From JBBDIP01 sp040880305 (GTDB lineage Bacteria > Bacillota > Sulfobacillia > Fermentithermobacillales > Fermentithermobacillaceae): a stretch of 64,000 nt of DNA. This document shows positions 34,071 to 43,194 of this stretch, one piece after another. Each line of letters opens with the position of its first letter. The first letter of the stretch is position 1. The stretch is from the NCBI GenBank assembly GCA_040880305.1, contig JBBDIP010000044.1:28276-92275 (forward strand), read 5' to 3'. The notes under the pieces are model-generated. The model was not told the DNA's origin, searched no databases, and saw only the letters and a list, made by a program, of their open reading frames with translations. A program made the position numbers and the translations under genes.

Positions 34071-35966
34071 ATGCCCGGACGATTCGTTAATCTCATAATG
34101 GACGTTCCCGCCCTAATGGACCGGCAGTTCACTTACGAACTGCCGGGTTTGGTCATTCTCCCAAAGGGCGCCAAGGTCAGAGTGCCGTTTGGACGGGGCG
34201 AGGCCGACGGTTTTGTGGTAGGGGAGAGCCCCCCGCCGCCCGGCATCGCGATCAAGAGCGTCAAGGCGGTATATGACCTGGAGTTCCTGCCTGGACCTCA
34301 CCTACAGCGACTCGCCGCGCGTCTCAGCGACTACTACTGCGCCCCGCTTTCGGCCGCGCTATCTTGCCTATGGCCGCCGGTGGTCCCCAAACGCAAACCG
34401 GAGGAGGCCCTCCCGGCGCCTGTGGGCGCTGACTTGGGAACGCCGCAGCAGCGCGGCGAAGCGATTCTGGTTAGCGGAGACCGGGAATATCGGTGGACTC
34501 AGTACCTGGAGCGGTTGCGTCAGGTCAGGGCGCAGGGCCGGGGCGCCATATTCCTTGTCCCGGAGATCAAGGGGGTCGGAGAAGCCTTCGGCCGGCTGGA
34601 TGCAGCGCTTCCGGGGGAAGTCTCGTGCCTCCACTCCGAACTCACGGGCGTCACCAGGAGGGGCGCGTACCTCTCCCTCTGCAGGGATGAGAAGACTGTC
34701 GCGCTTGGGACCAGGGCGGCGATCTTCGCGCCGGTGAACCGCCTCGGCGTCATCGTTGTGGACGACGAGGCCTCCGAATCCTACAAGTCCCCCGACCTTC
34801 CTTTCTACGATTCGCGCACCGTCGCTCTCCTGCGGAGTCGCATTGACGGGTGCGACGTCATGCTTGGGTCATCGCACCCGACCGTGGAGTCCGTGTGGCG
34901 CGCGTCAAGCGGCGATCTGAGATCGCGCAAGCAGGAGTCGACAGAGTTCGGCCCGCCTTCAACTTTGGTAAACCTAAGGGAGACCAGGCGGGGCAAGGAC
35001 ATCATGGCCCCCGCCCTGATCTGCAGTCTCCAAGAGACGTTCGCTGCGGGAAACAGGGCCATCCTGTTCCTTAACAGGCGCGGCGAGTCAACCCAGGTGA
35101 CCTGTCGGGACTGCGGCAGCACCCTTACGTGCAAACGATGCGGGGTCCCGCTGGCCTACCATGCCAAGGAGCTAGCGCTGGTATGTCACACTTGCGGGAG
35201 GCGGCAAGAGGCTCCCGAAACATGTCCGAACTGCGGTGGACGTTCCTGGCGTTTCGCGCGGTTCGGCATCGAGCGCGCCTACTCCGAGTTCACGCGCCTC
35301 TTTCCAGGCGTCCCTTTGTTTCGGATGGACAAGGACGCGGCCAAAGAGGAAAGCGCAGTGAAAGTCTTGGCCGGCTTCTCCGCCGGCGCGCCTGCATGCC
35401 TCCTGGCCACCCGCATGGTCCTGGGCTTCACGGGGATCCCCCGGGTGGGCGCAGTAGGGGTGCTGTCGTGCGACACTCTTTTGAACCTGCCTGACTACAG
35501 GGCGGCGGAAAAGGTCTTCCACCTGCTTTGGTCGCTTAGGGAATTGGTGGACCCCCATCTGCCTTCGGCGGCTTTCGTGGCTCAGACCTATAACCCTGAG
35601 AACCACGGGGTGAGGGGGGTTCTGGATCCGGAGGCGTTCTACCACACCGAGTTGGAGAACCGGCGCCTCCTAGGGTACCCTCCATTCAAGCGGTTCTTCA
35701 AAGTCCACCTGCACGGCAGGAACCCTGATAGAGTGCGCGAGGCGGCCGCCGCTTTCGCCGCCGCTGCCTTGGAGGGGGCCGGTGACATTGACGTCCTGGG
35801 GCCGAGTCCGGCTCCAAAGCCGAAAGTGCGCTTGGAATACCGGTGGCAGGTAGGGCTGCGCGGCGCCGACGCCTCTGCCATGGCTTCTCTCCAAAGGCGC
35901 GCTGCGGCTTCTGTGGGCGGCGGCGTCAAGGTGTCGGTCGACGTGGACCCGGTTGACATGGCTTAA
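34071..35966 (+). CDS. priA: PriA-like primosomal protein with degenerate helicase motifs
   Basis: A 631-residue homologue of PriA. The N-terminal DNA-binding domain (FTYELPG, VRVPFGRGEADGFVVG) and the zinc region with eight cysteines in four C-x2-C pairs (from residue ~344: CRDC, CKRC, CHTC, CPNC) are intact. The ATPase core is not. The Walker A GxTGSGKTE is replaced by VSGDREYRW near residue 137; the DEEH box reads DDEAS; motif V reads TRMVLGFTGIP; and the GRAGR arginine finger of motif VI is absent (SLRELVDPHLP). It is also about 100 residues short. It probably binds forks and loads partners without unwinding, as proposed for actinobacterial PriA. Start ATG 34071; TTG 34068 is also possible. 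Confidence 0.85.
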   Translation: MPGRFVNLIMDVPALMDRQFTYELPGLVILPKGAKVRVPFGRGEADGFVVGESPPPPGIAIKSVKAVYDLEFLPGPHLQRLAARLSDYYCAPLSAALSCLWPPVVPKRKPEEALPAPVGADLGTPQQRGEAILVSGDREYRWTQYLERLRQVRAQGRGAIFLVPEIKGVGEAFGRLDAALPGEVSCLHSELTGVTRRGAYLSLCRDEKTVALGTRAAIFAPVNRLGVIVVDDEASESYKSPDLPFYDSRTVALLRSRIDGCDVMLGSSHPTVESVWRASSGDLRSRKQESTEFGPPSTLVNLRETRRGKDIMAPALICSLQETFAAGNRAILFLNRRGESTQVTCRDCGSTLTCKRCGVPLAYHAKELALVCHTCGRRQEAPETCPNCGGRSWRFARFGIERAYSEFTRLFPGVPLFRMDKDAAKEESAVKVLAGFSAGAPACLLATRMVLGFTGIPRVGAVGVLSCDTLLNLPDYRAAEKVFHLLWSLRELVDPHLPSAAFVAQTYNPENHGVRGVLDPEAFYHTELENRRLLGYPPFKRFFKVHLHGRNPDRVREAAAAFAAAALEGAGDIDVLGPSPAPKPKVRLEYRWQVGLRGADASAMASLQRRAAASVGGGVKVSVDVDPVDMA

Positions 35967-35995
35967 GCCTACAAGTACCGTACCCATGAAGGGTG

Positions 35996-37441
35996 ATGCC
36001 ATTGGCCGTTCTCGACATCCTGACTTTCGAAGACCCGGTGCTTAGAAAAAAGGCCAAGCCGGTGCCTCGCGTCAACGCGACAGTCCGGAAGACCTTGGAC
36101 GATATGCTCATGACCATGCGATCGGCCTCGGGCGTTGGCTTGGCTGCTCCGCAGATAGGCGTGTCCAAGCGTATGGTGGTCGTCGACGTGGGCGAGGGCC
36201 CGCATTTTTTGGTGAATCCCGAGATTGTGTCGCGGTCCGACGAGACCGAGGCCACGTGGGAAGGCTGTCTCAGCTGGCCGGGGTACATCGGGGAAGTGAC
36301 CCGGCCGCTCCGCGTCACCGTCAAGGCGCTGGATAGAGACGGGCACGACGTGTGGGTCGAGGGAGAGGAGTTCTTCGCGAGAGCGCTTTGCCACGAAATT
36401 GACCACCTGGACGGCGTGTTATTCATAGACCGAGCAGGCACCATAGCCGAGGTCCCCAAGGATGAAGAGCCATCCGAGGTGGCGTCGTTGGAGGAGCCGC
36501 AGGTCAGCGCCGTGTTCATGGGTAGCCCGGCTTTCGCGGTGCCCAGTCTTGACGAGATGGTACATGCGGGGATCAAGGTCAAGCTTGTCATTACGCAGCC
36601 AGACAGGCCTTCTGGCCGTAGGCAGGTGAAATCACCGACGAGTGTGAGAGAACGCGCCGAGAGCCTTGGGCTGCCGGTGCTGGCTTGCGAAGACGTCGCC
36701 GCGCCCGAGGTCGTTCAGGCCGTCCTCGACGTGGACCCCGATTTCGTCGTTGTGGCGGCGTTCGGACAACGGCTGCCGCAGGAGATACTAAGGGCCCCCA
36801 AGCAGGCGTGCCTCAATGTGCACCCGTCGTTGCTTCCGCTGTACCGGGGCGGGAATCCGGTACAACGCGCGGTCATGAATGGGGATTCGACGAGCGGCGT
36901 ATCAATCATCTACATGAGCCATAGAATGGACGCCGGAGACATCGCGGTCCAAAAGGCCCTGGAAGTAGGTCCCCACGAGACGTACGGGACCCTGGAGAGC
37001 CGGCTAGCCAGTCTCGGCGCCCATGCGCTGGTCGAGACCATCATGCTTGTGAGGGCTGGGGCGGCCGGCAGGACGTCCCAGGATGAGTCGCGGGCGACCA
37101 GAGCTCCTCACCTGCGACCGGGTGAGGAAGTGATCGACTGGACAGGCCCAGCGCGGACGATCCACAACTTGGTGAGAGGGCTTTCCCCAAGGCCTGGAGC
37201 GGTGACCTGGTTTGACGGGCAACGTATTAAGGTGTGGGAAACAAGGCTTTTGCCAGGGGAAAACGCCTTCGGGACCAAGAGCGGTGTCGTTCTTCGGACG
37301 GAAGGGGACATGGTAGTCGTCGCCACTGGCGACGGAGCCATAGGAGTCCTCGAAGTCCAACCCGACGGCAGGAAGCCGATGACGGCTCTGTCCTTCCTCG
37401 CGGGAAGGCAGGAGGCTCCAAGACAGTTCGGGCGGATCTAA
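35996..37441 (+). CDS. def-fmt: Peptide deformylase - methionyl-tRNA formyltransferase fusion
   Basis: One 481-residue frame holds two enzymes normally encoded by adjacent genes. Residues 1-145 are peptide deformylase: GVGLAAPQIG (46-55), EGCLS (89-93) and HEIDH (133-137) supply the metal ligands and catalytic glutamate. A short acidic linker (about 150-170) leads to methionyl-tRNA formyltransferase: FMGSPAFAVPSL, then NVHPSLLPLYRGGNPVQ near 274 with the formyl-transfer Asn and His, MDAGDI, and a C-terminal OB-like domain. No stop or frame break separates them. The start is ambiguous among GTG 35993, ATG 35996 and TTG 36002; the last sits well from AGGGTGA. Confidence 0.9.
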   Translation: MPLAVLDILTFEDPVLRKKAKPVPRVNATVRKTLDDMLMTMRSASGVGLAAPQIGVSKRMVVVDVGEGPHFLVNPEIVSRSDETEATWEGCLSWPGYIGEVTRPLRVTVKALDRDGHDVWVEGEEFFARALCHEIDHLDGVLFIDRAGTIAEVPKDEEPSEVASLEEPQVSAVFMGSPAFAVPSLDEMVHAGIKVKLVITQPDRPSGRRQVKSPTSVRERAESLGLPVLACEDVAAPEVVQAVLDVDPDFVVVAAFGQRLPQEILRAPKQACLNVHPSLLPLYRGGNPVQRAVMNGDSTSGVSIIYMSHRMDAGDIAVQKALEVGPHETYGTLESRLASLGAHALVETIMLVRAGAAGRTSQDESRATRAPHLRPGEEVIDWTGPARTIHNLVRGLSPRPGAVTWFDGQRIKVWETRLLPGENAFGTKSGVVLRTEGDMVVVATGDGAIGVLEVQPDGRKPMTALSFLAGRQEAPRQFGRI

Positions 37442-37455
37442 GGGAGGGAAGAGTG

Positions 37456-38139
37456 ATGTTCCTTTTCGACAGCGGTTACTTCCTCTTCGTGTTCCCGGCT
37501 CTCATTTTTGCCATGTGGGCTCAGGGAAGGGTAAGGTCAGCATACCAGACTTATTCGAGGCTCCAGGCGCAGAGCGGCAAGGCGGCCTACGAGGTAGCCG
37601 CCAGCCTGCTCAGGGATGCCGGATTGGGCGATGTGCGCATTGAGAAGGTCGAGGGCCAGCTTAGCGACCACTATGACCCTCGCAACAGGACTTTGTCGTT
37701 GTCACAAGCGACCTATGGCAGCCCGTCGGTTGCGGCGGTGGCGGTGGCGGCCCACGAGGTCGGTCACGCGGTGCAGCACTCTGTGGGATACGCGCCCCTG
37801 GCGATTCGGAACGGCCTGGTTCCGGTGGCCAATATCGGGTCCAACATGGCCATCCCTCTGTTCTTCATGGGGCTCATCTTCTCTTCGGGTTTCCTCATGG
37901 ACCTTGGACTGCTCTTCTTCCTGGCTGCGGTCATCTTCCAGGTGGTTACGCTGCCTGTCGAGTACAACGCCTCCAAGCGCGCCATGGATATGCTGGAAGT
38001 CTCGGGCTTCGTTGCCCCTAATGAGATGGTTCCTGTGGGCAACATGCTAAACGCCGCCGCGCTGACCTACGTCGCGGCGACCGCTGTGGCTCTTGCCCAG
38101 TTCCTGCGACTCCTAGCGCTTCGCGGGAGGCGCCGCTAG
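37456..38139 (+). CDS. Membrane zinc metallopeptidase (YugP type)
   Basis: A 227-residue membrane protein with the zinc-binding HEVGH (VAAHEVGHAVQHSVGY) near residue 100. An N-terminal hydrophobic segment and three more helices (VANIGSNMAIPLFFMGLIF and following) flank the catalytic domain. Matches the YugP/DUF2268-like neutral zinc metallopeptidases often found in this cluster. Its substrate is unknown. ATG 37456 follows GGGAGGGAAGAG, and the next gene begins at the base after its stop. Confidence 0.85.
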   Translation: MFLFDSGYFLFVFPALIFAMWAQGRVRSAYQTYSRLQAQSGKAAYEVAASLLRDAGLGDVRIEKVEGQLSDHYDPRNRTLSLSQATYGSPSVAAVAVAAHEVGHAVQHSVGYAPLAIRNGLVPVANIGSNMAIPLFFMGLIFSSGFLMDLGLLFFLAAVIFQVVTLPVEYNASKRAMDMLEVSGFVAPNEMVPVGNMLNAAALTYVAATAVALAQFLRLLALRGRRR

Positions 38140-39471
38140 TTGCATTCGGGACCCCGGGAGGTAGCCATCCGCATCCTTTGTGAGACGGGCGACACCTCCC
38201 GGGCTTCGTATTTTGAGGGGTTGGACGATCCTCGCGACCGGGCCCTGGCCAAGGAACTGGCCAGCGGCACGCTGCAATGGCGGGGTCTTGTCGACTACCA
38301 CCTGGCCCGCTTTTCCGATCGGACGCTTGGGTCTCTTCGGCCGCGCCTCCTAAGCGCTCTGCGTGTGGGCGTATTTCAACTGCTGTTCACGGGAGTGCCT
38401 CAGTACGCTGCGGTGAACTCGGTGGTGGAATCCCTGCGGCACGGCGGCGAGCGGTCGTTCGCAAACGGTGTGCTCCGCTCTGTCGCGCGTAGCGCCGGGC
38501 ACCTGGATCTGCCGTCAGTTGACGCTGAGCCACTCAAGTACATAGCAACCCGATTCTCGCATCCTGAGTGGATCGCGAAAGCGTACCTGCGTCGATTCGG
38601 GCTTTCGGATTCCTTGCGCCTCGCGTCACACAACAACCGTCCTCCGCCGCTGGTCCTGCGCGTAAATCTGCTCAGGGCCACGCGCGAGGACTACCTGCGG
38701 CTCCTTCGCGCCAAGGGGTACCGCGCCGAGGAATCTCTCACCCCCGCGGGCGTCCGGGTGATGGACGGCGCCGACGTCACCTCTCTGCCCGGTTTTCGGG
38801 ACGGCCTGTTTGTAGTGCAAGACGAGGGGGCCGGGGCGATCTCGGCTGCAGTGGGAGTTCAGGCGGGCGAGAGGGTGTGGGACGTCTGCGCGGCACCGGG
38901 CGGGAAGACCACGCATATGGCCGAAATGATGGGCGGCACCGGGGAAGTGCTGGCGACTGACATCGACCCGGCGCGAGTGGACATGGTCCGGGAGACGGCG
39001 AGCAGGCTGGGTCTTCGGAACGTCACTGCCGCGGTCATGGACGCGACCGGCGACGGACCCAAGGAGCCAGGGACTTTGTTCGACCGGATACTGCTTGACG
39101 CGCCCTGCTCCGGCCTGGGGGTTTTGCGCCGGCGCGCCGATCTTCGTTGGAATCGCAGGGAGTCGGACGTAGAGAAGATGGCTGCCCGGCAATCCGCTAT
39201 GCTGGACTCCGTCGCGCCCCGCCTTCGTCCAGGCGGCACGCTGGTCTACAGCACATGTACCCTCACCTCGGAAGAGAACGAGTGCGTGTGGAAAGACTTC
39301 CTGCGAAAGCACCCCGAGTTCTTGGTTCTTGACCCAAGGGAGGGAGCCGCCTGCGAGTATCGCCGCCTCTACGCCGGCGAGCGGTTCGCGGGGCCGGGGT
39401 ATCGTTACATTTTGCCACAAGACTGGGACACAGACGGCTTTTTTGTAGCGCGCGCCGTCAAAAGGGGTTGA
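38140..39471 (+). CDS. rsmB: 16S rRNA (cytosine-967-C5)-methyltransferase
   Basis: A 443-residue RsmB/Sun protein. An N-terminal NusB-like helical domain (residues 1-140) precedes a Rossmann methyltransferase: VWDVCAAPGGKTTHMA binds SAM, LLDAPCSGLGVLRRR holds one catalytic cysteine, and VYSTCTLTSEENE the other. It methylates C967 of 16S rRNA. TTG 38140 immediately follows the previous stop with no obvious ribosome site, so coupling is likely. Confidence 0.9.
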   Translation: MHSGPREVAIRILCETGDTSRASYFEGLDDPRDRALAKELASGTLQWRGLVDYHLARFSDRTLGSLRPRLLSALRVGVFQLLFTGVPQYAAVNSVVESLRHGGERSFANGVLRSVARSAGHLDLPSVDAEPLKYIATRFSHPEWIAKAYLRRFGLSDSLRLASHNNRPPPLVLRVNLLRATREDYLRLLRAKGYRAEESLTPAGVRVMDGADVTSLPGFRDGLFVVQDEGAGAISAAVGVQAGERVWDVCAAPGGKTTHMAEMMGGTGEVLATDIDPARVDMVRETASRLGLRNVTAAVMDATGDGPKEPGTLFDRILLDAPCSGLGVLRRRADLRWNRRESDVEKMAARQSAMLDSVAPRLRPGGTLVYSTCTLTSEENECVWKDFLRKHPEFLVLDPREGAACEYRRLYAGERFAGPGYRYILPQDWDTDGFFVARAVKRG

Positions 39472-39475
39472 GTTG

Positions 39476-40498
39476 ATGCCGAGCGTGTTTGATCTGGATC
39501 AAGGGCAGCTGGAGGATCTGCTGGCTAAGGCCGGCGAGAAACCGTACAGGACCAAGCAGATCTTGGGCTGGATATACCAAAAGTTCGCTTCGTCGTGGGA
39601 CGAGATGTCGGATCTCCCCGCACGGCTGCGGCAGTATTTGGTGGAAACCGTCAAGGTTAGCCAATTGGAGCTTCTCCGAATGCAGGAAGGGCAGGAGGAA
39701 TGGGCGAAGAGATTCCTCTGGGGTCAGGAAGGAAAGCCGCTCTGCGAGTCCGTGCTTCTTTCGTACAAGTACGGGCTGACAGGTTGCGTATCGACCCAGG
39801 TAGGGTGCCCGGTAGGTTGCGCGTTTTGCGCGTCGGCGCTGCTTGGCTTCGAGCGCAACCTCTCCAAGGGCGAGATCCTGGAAGAGTTCATCGGGATGTG
39901 CCGGTCTAAGGGGGAGCGCCTGGGACACTTGGTCTTCATGGGGACCGGCGAGCCGTTCCTGAACTACGACAACGTGATGGCGGCGATAGACACCTTGTGC
40001 GACCCGGCTTACTACGGACTGTCGCGCAGGAAGGTGACCGTATCCACCGTGGGCATTCCGTCTGTGATGAGACGATACGTCGGGGACTGCAGGGGCGCCA
40101 GACTGGCTCTTTCGCTTCACGCCCCGGACGATGAAACAAGGAACCAGATTATACCTATGAACCATCGCTACCCTGTGGCCAGCGTCGTAGGCGAGCTGAG
40201 GGAGTTTGCGACTTTGACAGGACAAAGAGTCACCATTGAGTATATGCTGCTCAAAGGCCTTAACGATTCGGTGGCTGCCGCAGAGAAACTTGGGAAGCTC
40301 GTGAACGGGATCGACTGTTTGGTGAACCTCATCCCGTGGAACGAGGTCCCGGGTTTCCGGTGGCGGGCTCCGGACCCGGCGAGGGTGAAAGAGTTTCAGA
40401 CTACCCTCGAAAGGAACCGCGTGAAGGTTACGGTACGTCGTAGATTGGGAGTGAACATCGAAGCGGCTTGCGGGCAGCTCCGCCGAAAGATGTCATAG
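39476..40498 (+). CDS. rlmN: 23S rRNA A2503 / tRNA A37 C2-methyltransferase
   Basis: A 340-residue radical SAM methyltransferase that places a C2 methyl on adenosine. The cluster site is GCPVGCAFCASA, followed by FMGTGEPFLNYD. The catalytic cysteine that forms the covalent RNA link is in IEAACGQLRRK near the C-terminus. LSLHAPDDETRNQIIPMN is the family block. It follows rsmB by four bases; TTG 39473 and ATG 39476 are adjacent starts. Confidence 0.93.
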   Translation: MPSVFDLDQGQLEDLLAKAGEKPYRTKQILGWIYQKFASSWDEMSDLPARLRQYLVETVKVSQLELLRMQEGQEEWAKRFLWGQEGKPLCESVLLSYKYGLTGCVSTQVGCPVGCAFCASALLGFERNLSKGEILEEFIGMCRSKGERLGHLVFMGTGEPFLNYDNVMAAIDTLCDPAYYGLSRRKVTVSTVGIPSVMRRYVGDCRGARLALSLHAPDDETRNQIIPMNHRYPVASVVGELREFATLTGQRVTIEYMLLKGLNDSVAAAEKLGKLVNGIDCLVNLIPWNEVPGFRWRAPDPARVKEFQTTLERNRVKVTVRRRLGVNIEAACGQLRRKMS

Positions 40499-40531
40499 AG
40501 GCAGAGGGCGCGTTGTTGGGAGGGACCGGGG

Positions 40532-41290
40532 TTGGAGTGGAGCGCGAAGACGTCGCGAGGTATGGTCCGTCCGGGGAATGAAGATTCCTGGACGGTACAA
40601 TCGCTCCCCGATGGCTGGTGGCTCGCCATTGTGGCCGATGGGATGGGCGGAAACGACGGCGGAGAGATTGCGTCGTCGCTTGCCGTTAAGTATTGCACCG
40701 AGTACGTGGTCCAAAACCGCGGAAAGGAGAGTCCCGAGGAGCTCCTGAATAACGCTCTTGGGTATGGGAACCGCAAGGTGTTCGAGGCCGCCGCCGGGGA
40801 GGAAGGCTTTCAGGGGATGGGCACCACCCTCACCGGGACCCTCGTGAGCGAGGAGGAGGGCCTGCTCTATGTGGGACATGTCGGAGACAGTCGTGCCTAC
40901 GTAGCGTCTTCGAGCGGTATCAAACAGATCACCGACGACCACTCGATCACGGGCGAACTCCTGCGCAACGGCACTATCACTGAGGAGGACGCAATGCGTC
41001 ATCCTAGCAAGAACATCCTCACGGCCGCCCTCGGAACCCAGCACTCCCTTCGCGCCGCCGGCTACCGGGTGGATCTTGGTAAGGGCGACGTCGTGGTATT
41101 ATGTACTGATGGGCTCACTGGTTTGGTGAGTTCGAAAGAGATCGAGAAGCTCCTTAGGGAGAGGTCAAGGGATGAGGTCGCCAAGGACCTCGTGGACGTC
41201 GCAAATGATCGCGGCGGCTACGATAATGTGACTGTGGTACTGCTATGGCCCGAAGTCACCGTGGCCCAAGGCGCCAAGAAGAGGTGGTGA
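40532..41290 (+). CDS. prpC: PP2C-family Ser/Thr protein phosphatase
   Basis: A 252-residue PrpC/Stp phosphatase that removes phosphate from proteins modified by the neighbouring kinase. Metal-binding motifs are VRPGNEDSW, VADGMGGNDGGE, VGDSRAYV and the late DNVTVVLL. TTG 40532 follows GGGAGGGACCGGGG. Seven bases separate it from prkC; the two form the conserved phosphatase-kinase pair. Confidence 0.93.
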   Translation: MEWSAKTSRGMVRPGNEDSWTVQSLPDGWWLAIVADGMGGNDGGEIASSLAVKYCTEYVVQNRGKESPEELLNNALGYGNRKVFEAAAGEEGFQGMGTTLTGTLVSEEEGLLYVGHVGDSRAYVASSSGIKQITDDHSITGELLRNGTITEEDAMRHPSKNILTAALGTQHSLRAAGYRVDLGKGDVVVLCTDGLTGLVSSKEIEKLLRERSRDEVAKDLVDVANDRGGYDNVTVVLLWPEVTVAQGAKKRW

Positions 41291-41297
41291 CCCTCTG

Positions 41298-43184
41298 ATG
41301 CCGCAGGATATCGCGGGAAGGAAAGTCCTAAACCGCTACAAGATAATCGAGAAGATCGGTGGAGGCGGGATGAGCGTAGTCTGGAAAGCCTACGACCTTG
41401 TCCTCGACCGCAACGTCGCGCTCAAAATCCTGAGACCGGAGATGAGCGAGGACGAAGACTTCATAAAACGTTTTCGCCGCGAGGCCCAGTCTGTCGCCTC
41501 CCTATCGCATCCCAACATCGTCAATATTTACGATGTGGGAGAGGACCAAGGCCTCTACTTCATCGTCATGGAGCTGATTGGTAAAGGCGAGACCCTTCGG
41601 GACTACCTGAAGTCCAAGGGGCGCCTCGGCGTGCAGGAGTCCCTTGAGATCGCATCCCAAATTTGCGAGGCGCTGTCGCACGCCCATGCCAAGAGGATCA
41701 TACACAGGGATATCAAACCCCAAAACATCCTGCTTGCAGGGCACTTAAGCGTCAGAGTGGCCGATTTTGGCATCGCCAGGGCGCTTGGAGCGATGTCGAC
41801 CACGACCCGGGACATGGTCATAGGGTCTGCTCCATACATCTCGCCTGAACAGGCTAAGAACGGACTGGTGTCGACCAAGTCCGACCTTTATTCCCTGGGT
41901 GTAGTGCTGTACGAGATGCTGGCAGGCAAGCAGCCGTTCGCGGGCGACAGCCCGGTGGCTGTGGCCCTGCAGCACGTTGAGGCCAACGCCCCGTCTCTTC
42001 GGGAGAACGCGCCTTCGATACCCCAGGCAGTGGACGAGCTCGTGCAAAAGGCGATGGCCAAAGACCCCCAGCAGCGGTTCCAATCCGCCGACGAAATGCT
42101 GGCCGCCATCCGGGCGCTAGAGGCCGGGGCGCCGCAGCCGGCCGCGCGGGAGGCTACGGGGGAGGCGACGGCGGCCGTGGATCGAGGAGATGCTGATTTG
42201 GCCAGGGGACACAATAAACGCAAGCCGCTCTCGCTAGCAGTAAAGATATTCTTGGGGATCGCGGCGGTCACCCTTCTGACGGTGGCTTACGCACTGTTCG
42301 CCTTCAACAGCTGGATCTCGGTGCCAGAGATCGAAGTGCCCGACGTCGTTGGCAAGTCGCAGGTAGAGGCCCAGGCCATCCTCAAGGAGGCCGGTTTCGT
42401 CCTGTCCATTTCTGGCGACCGCTACGACAGCACGGTGCCCGCAGGCACCGTGCTCTCCCAGAGCCCACTTGGCGGCGAGAAAGCCAAGAAGGGTAGAGAC
42501 GTCTGGTGCTTCCTTTCCAAGGGTCCGGATTTCGCTACTGTGCCCGACGTAGTCGGCAAGGTTTATCCCAGAGAAGTGGAAGTCCTGTTCCGGAACGCGG
42601 GCGTGCAGGTGGGCGACGTCGCCTTTTCGGTCCATCCGACCATCGCCAAGGGTCAAGTCATCAGCCAGAAGATTCCCCCAGGCCTGGACGTTTCGAAGGA
42701 CACCCCGGTGGGGCTGGTGGTTTCGTCCGGACCTGAGCCAACAGTGACCAAGGTACCGCCGCTCACCGGCATGAAAGTCGCGGATGTCCAGGGCGTCCTG
42801 GGCGAAGCCTTGTTGGACCTCGGCGTCGTCATGTACCAGCCATCTGCAACCGCGGCTGCCGGTACAGTGATTAGCCAGGACCCTGTGGCAGGGTCAGAGG
42901 TGCTTCTGCGCACAAAGGTCAACGTGTTCGCGGCCGGAGAGGCGCCCACGCTCAAGCACCCCTATACCAAGAAGTTCGATCCCAAGCTCATGGTCGTCGA
43001 TGGCAAGCCCACCAGGGTGATCATCTCGGTAAAGGACTCAACTGGTCAGGATACCGTGGTGTACGATAGGATAGTGCTCCCGACTGATCAAGAGCAGACG
43101 GTGGACTTCCAGTGGCAAGGGTCGCAGGCGACCGTCACGACGAACCGCGGGGGAAAGATCTCTTTTGAGATAATAAGGCCATAA
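41298..43184 (+). CDS. prkC: PASTA-domain Ser/Thr kinase
   Basis: A 628-residue PrkC-type membrane kinase. The kinase domain (about 12-275) has GGGGMSVVWKAYD, VALKIL, the catalytic HRDIKPQNIL and DFGIARAL. A membrane helix lies near 313-335. Outside the cell are three PASTA repeats beginning VPDVVGKSQVEA, VPDVVGKVYPRE and VPPLTGMKVADV, which sense muropeptides or lipid II. A beta-rich tail of about 80 residues closes the protein. In Bacillus PrkC signals spore germination and cell-wall state. Confidence 0.93.
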   Translation: MPQDIAGRKVLNRYKIIEKIGGGGMSVVWKAYDLVLDRNVALKILRPEMSEDEDFIKRFRREAQSVASLSHPNIVNIYDVGEDQGLYFIVMELIGKGETLRDYLKSKGRLGVQESLEIASQICEALSHAHAKRIIHRDIKPQNILLAGHLSVRVADFGIARALGAMSTTTRDMVIGSAPYISPEQAKNGLVSTKSDLYSLGVVLYEMLAGKQPFAGDSPVAVALQHVEANAPSLRENAPSIPQAVDELVQKAMAKDPQQRFQSADEMLAAIRALEAGAPQPAAREATGEATAAVDRGDADLARGHNKRKPLSLAVKIFLGIAAVTLLTVAYALFAFNSWISVPEIEVPDVVGKSQVEAQAILKEAGFVLSISGDRYDSTVPAGTVLSQSPLGGEKAKKGRDVWCFLSKGPDFATVPDVVGKVYPREVEVLFRNAGVQVGDVAFSVHPTIAKGQVISQKIPPGLDVSKDTPVGLVVSSGPEPTVTKVPPLTGMKVADVQGVLGEALLDLGVVMYQPSATAAAGTVISQDPVAGSEVLLRTKVNVFAAGEAPTLKHPYTKKFDPKLMVVDGKPTRVIISVKDSTGQDTVVYDRIVLPTDQEQTVDFQWQGSQATVTTNRGGKISFEIIRP

Positions 43185-43194
43185 GCGAGGTGCT

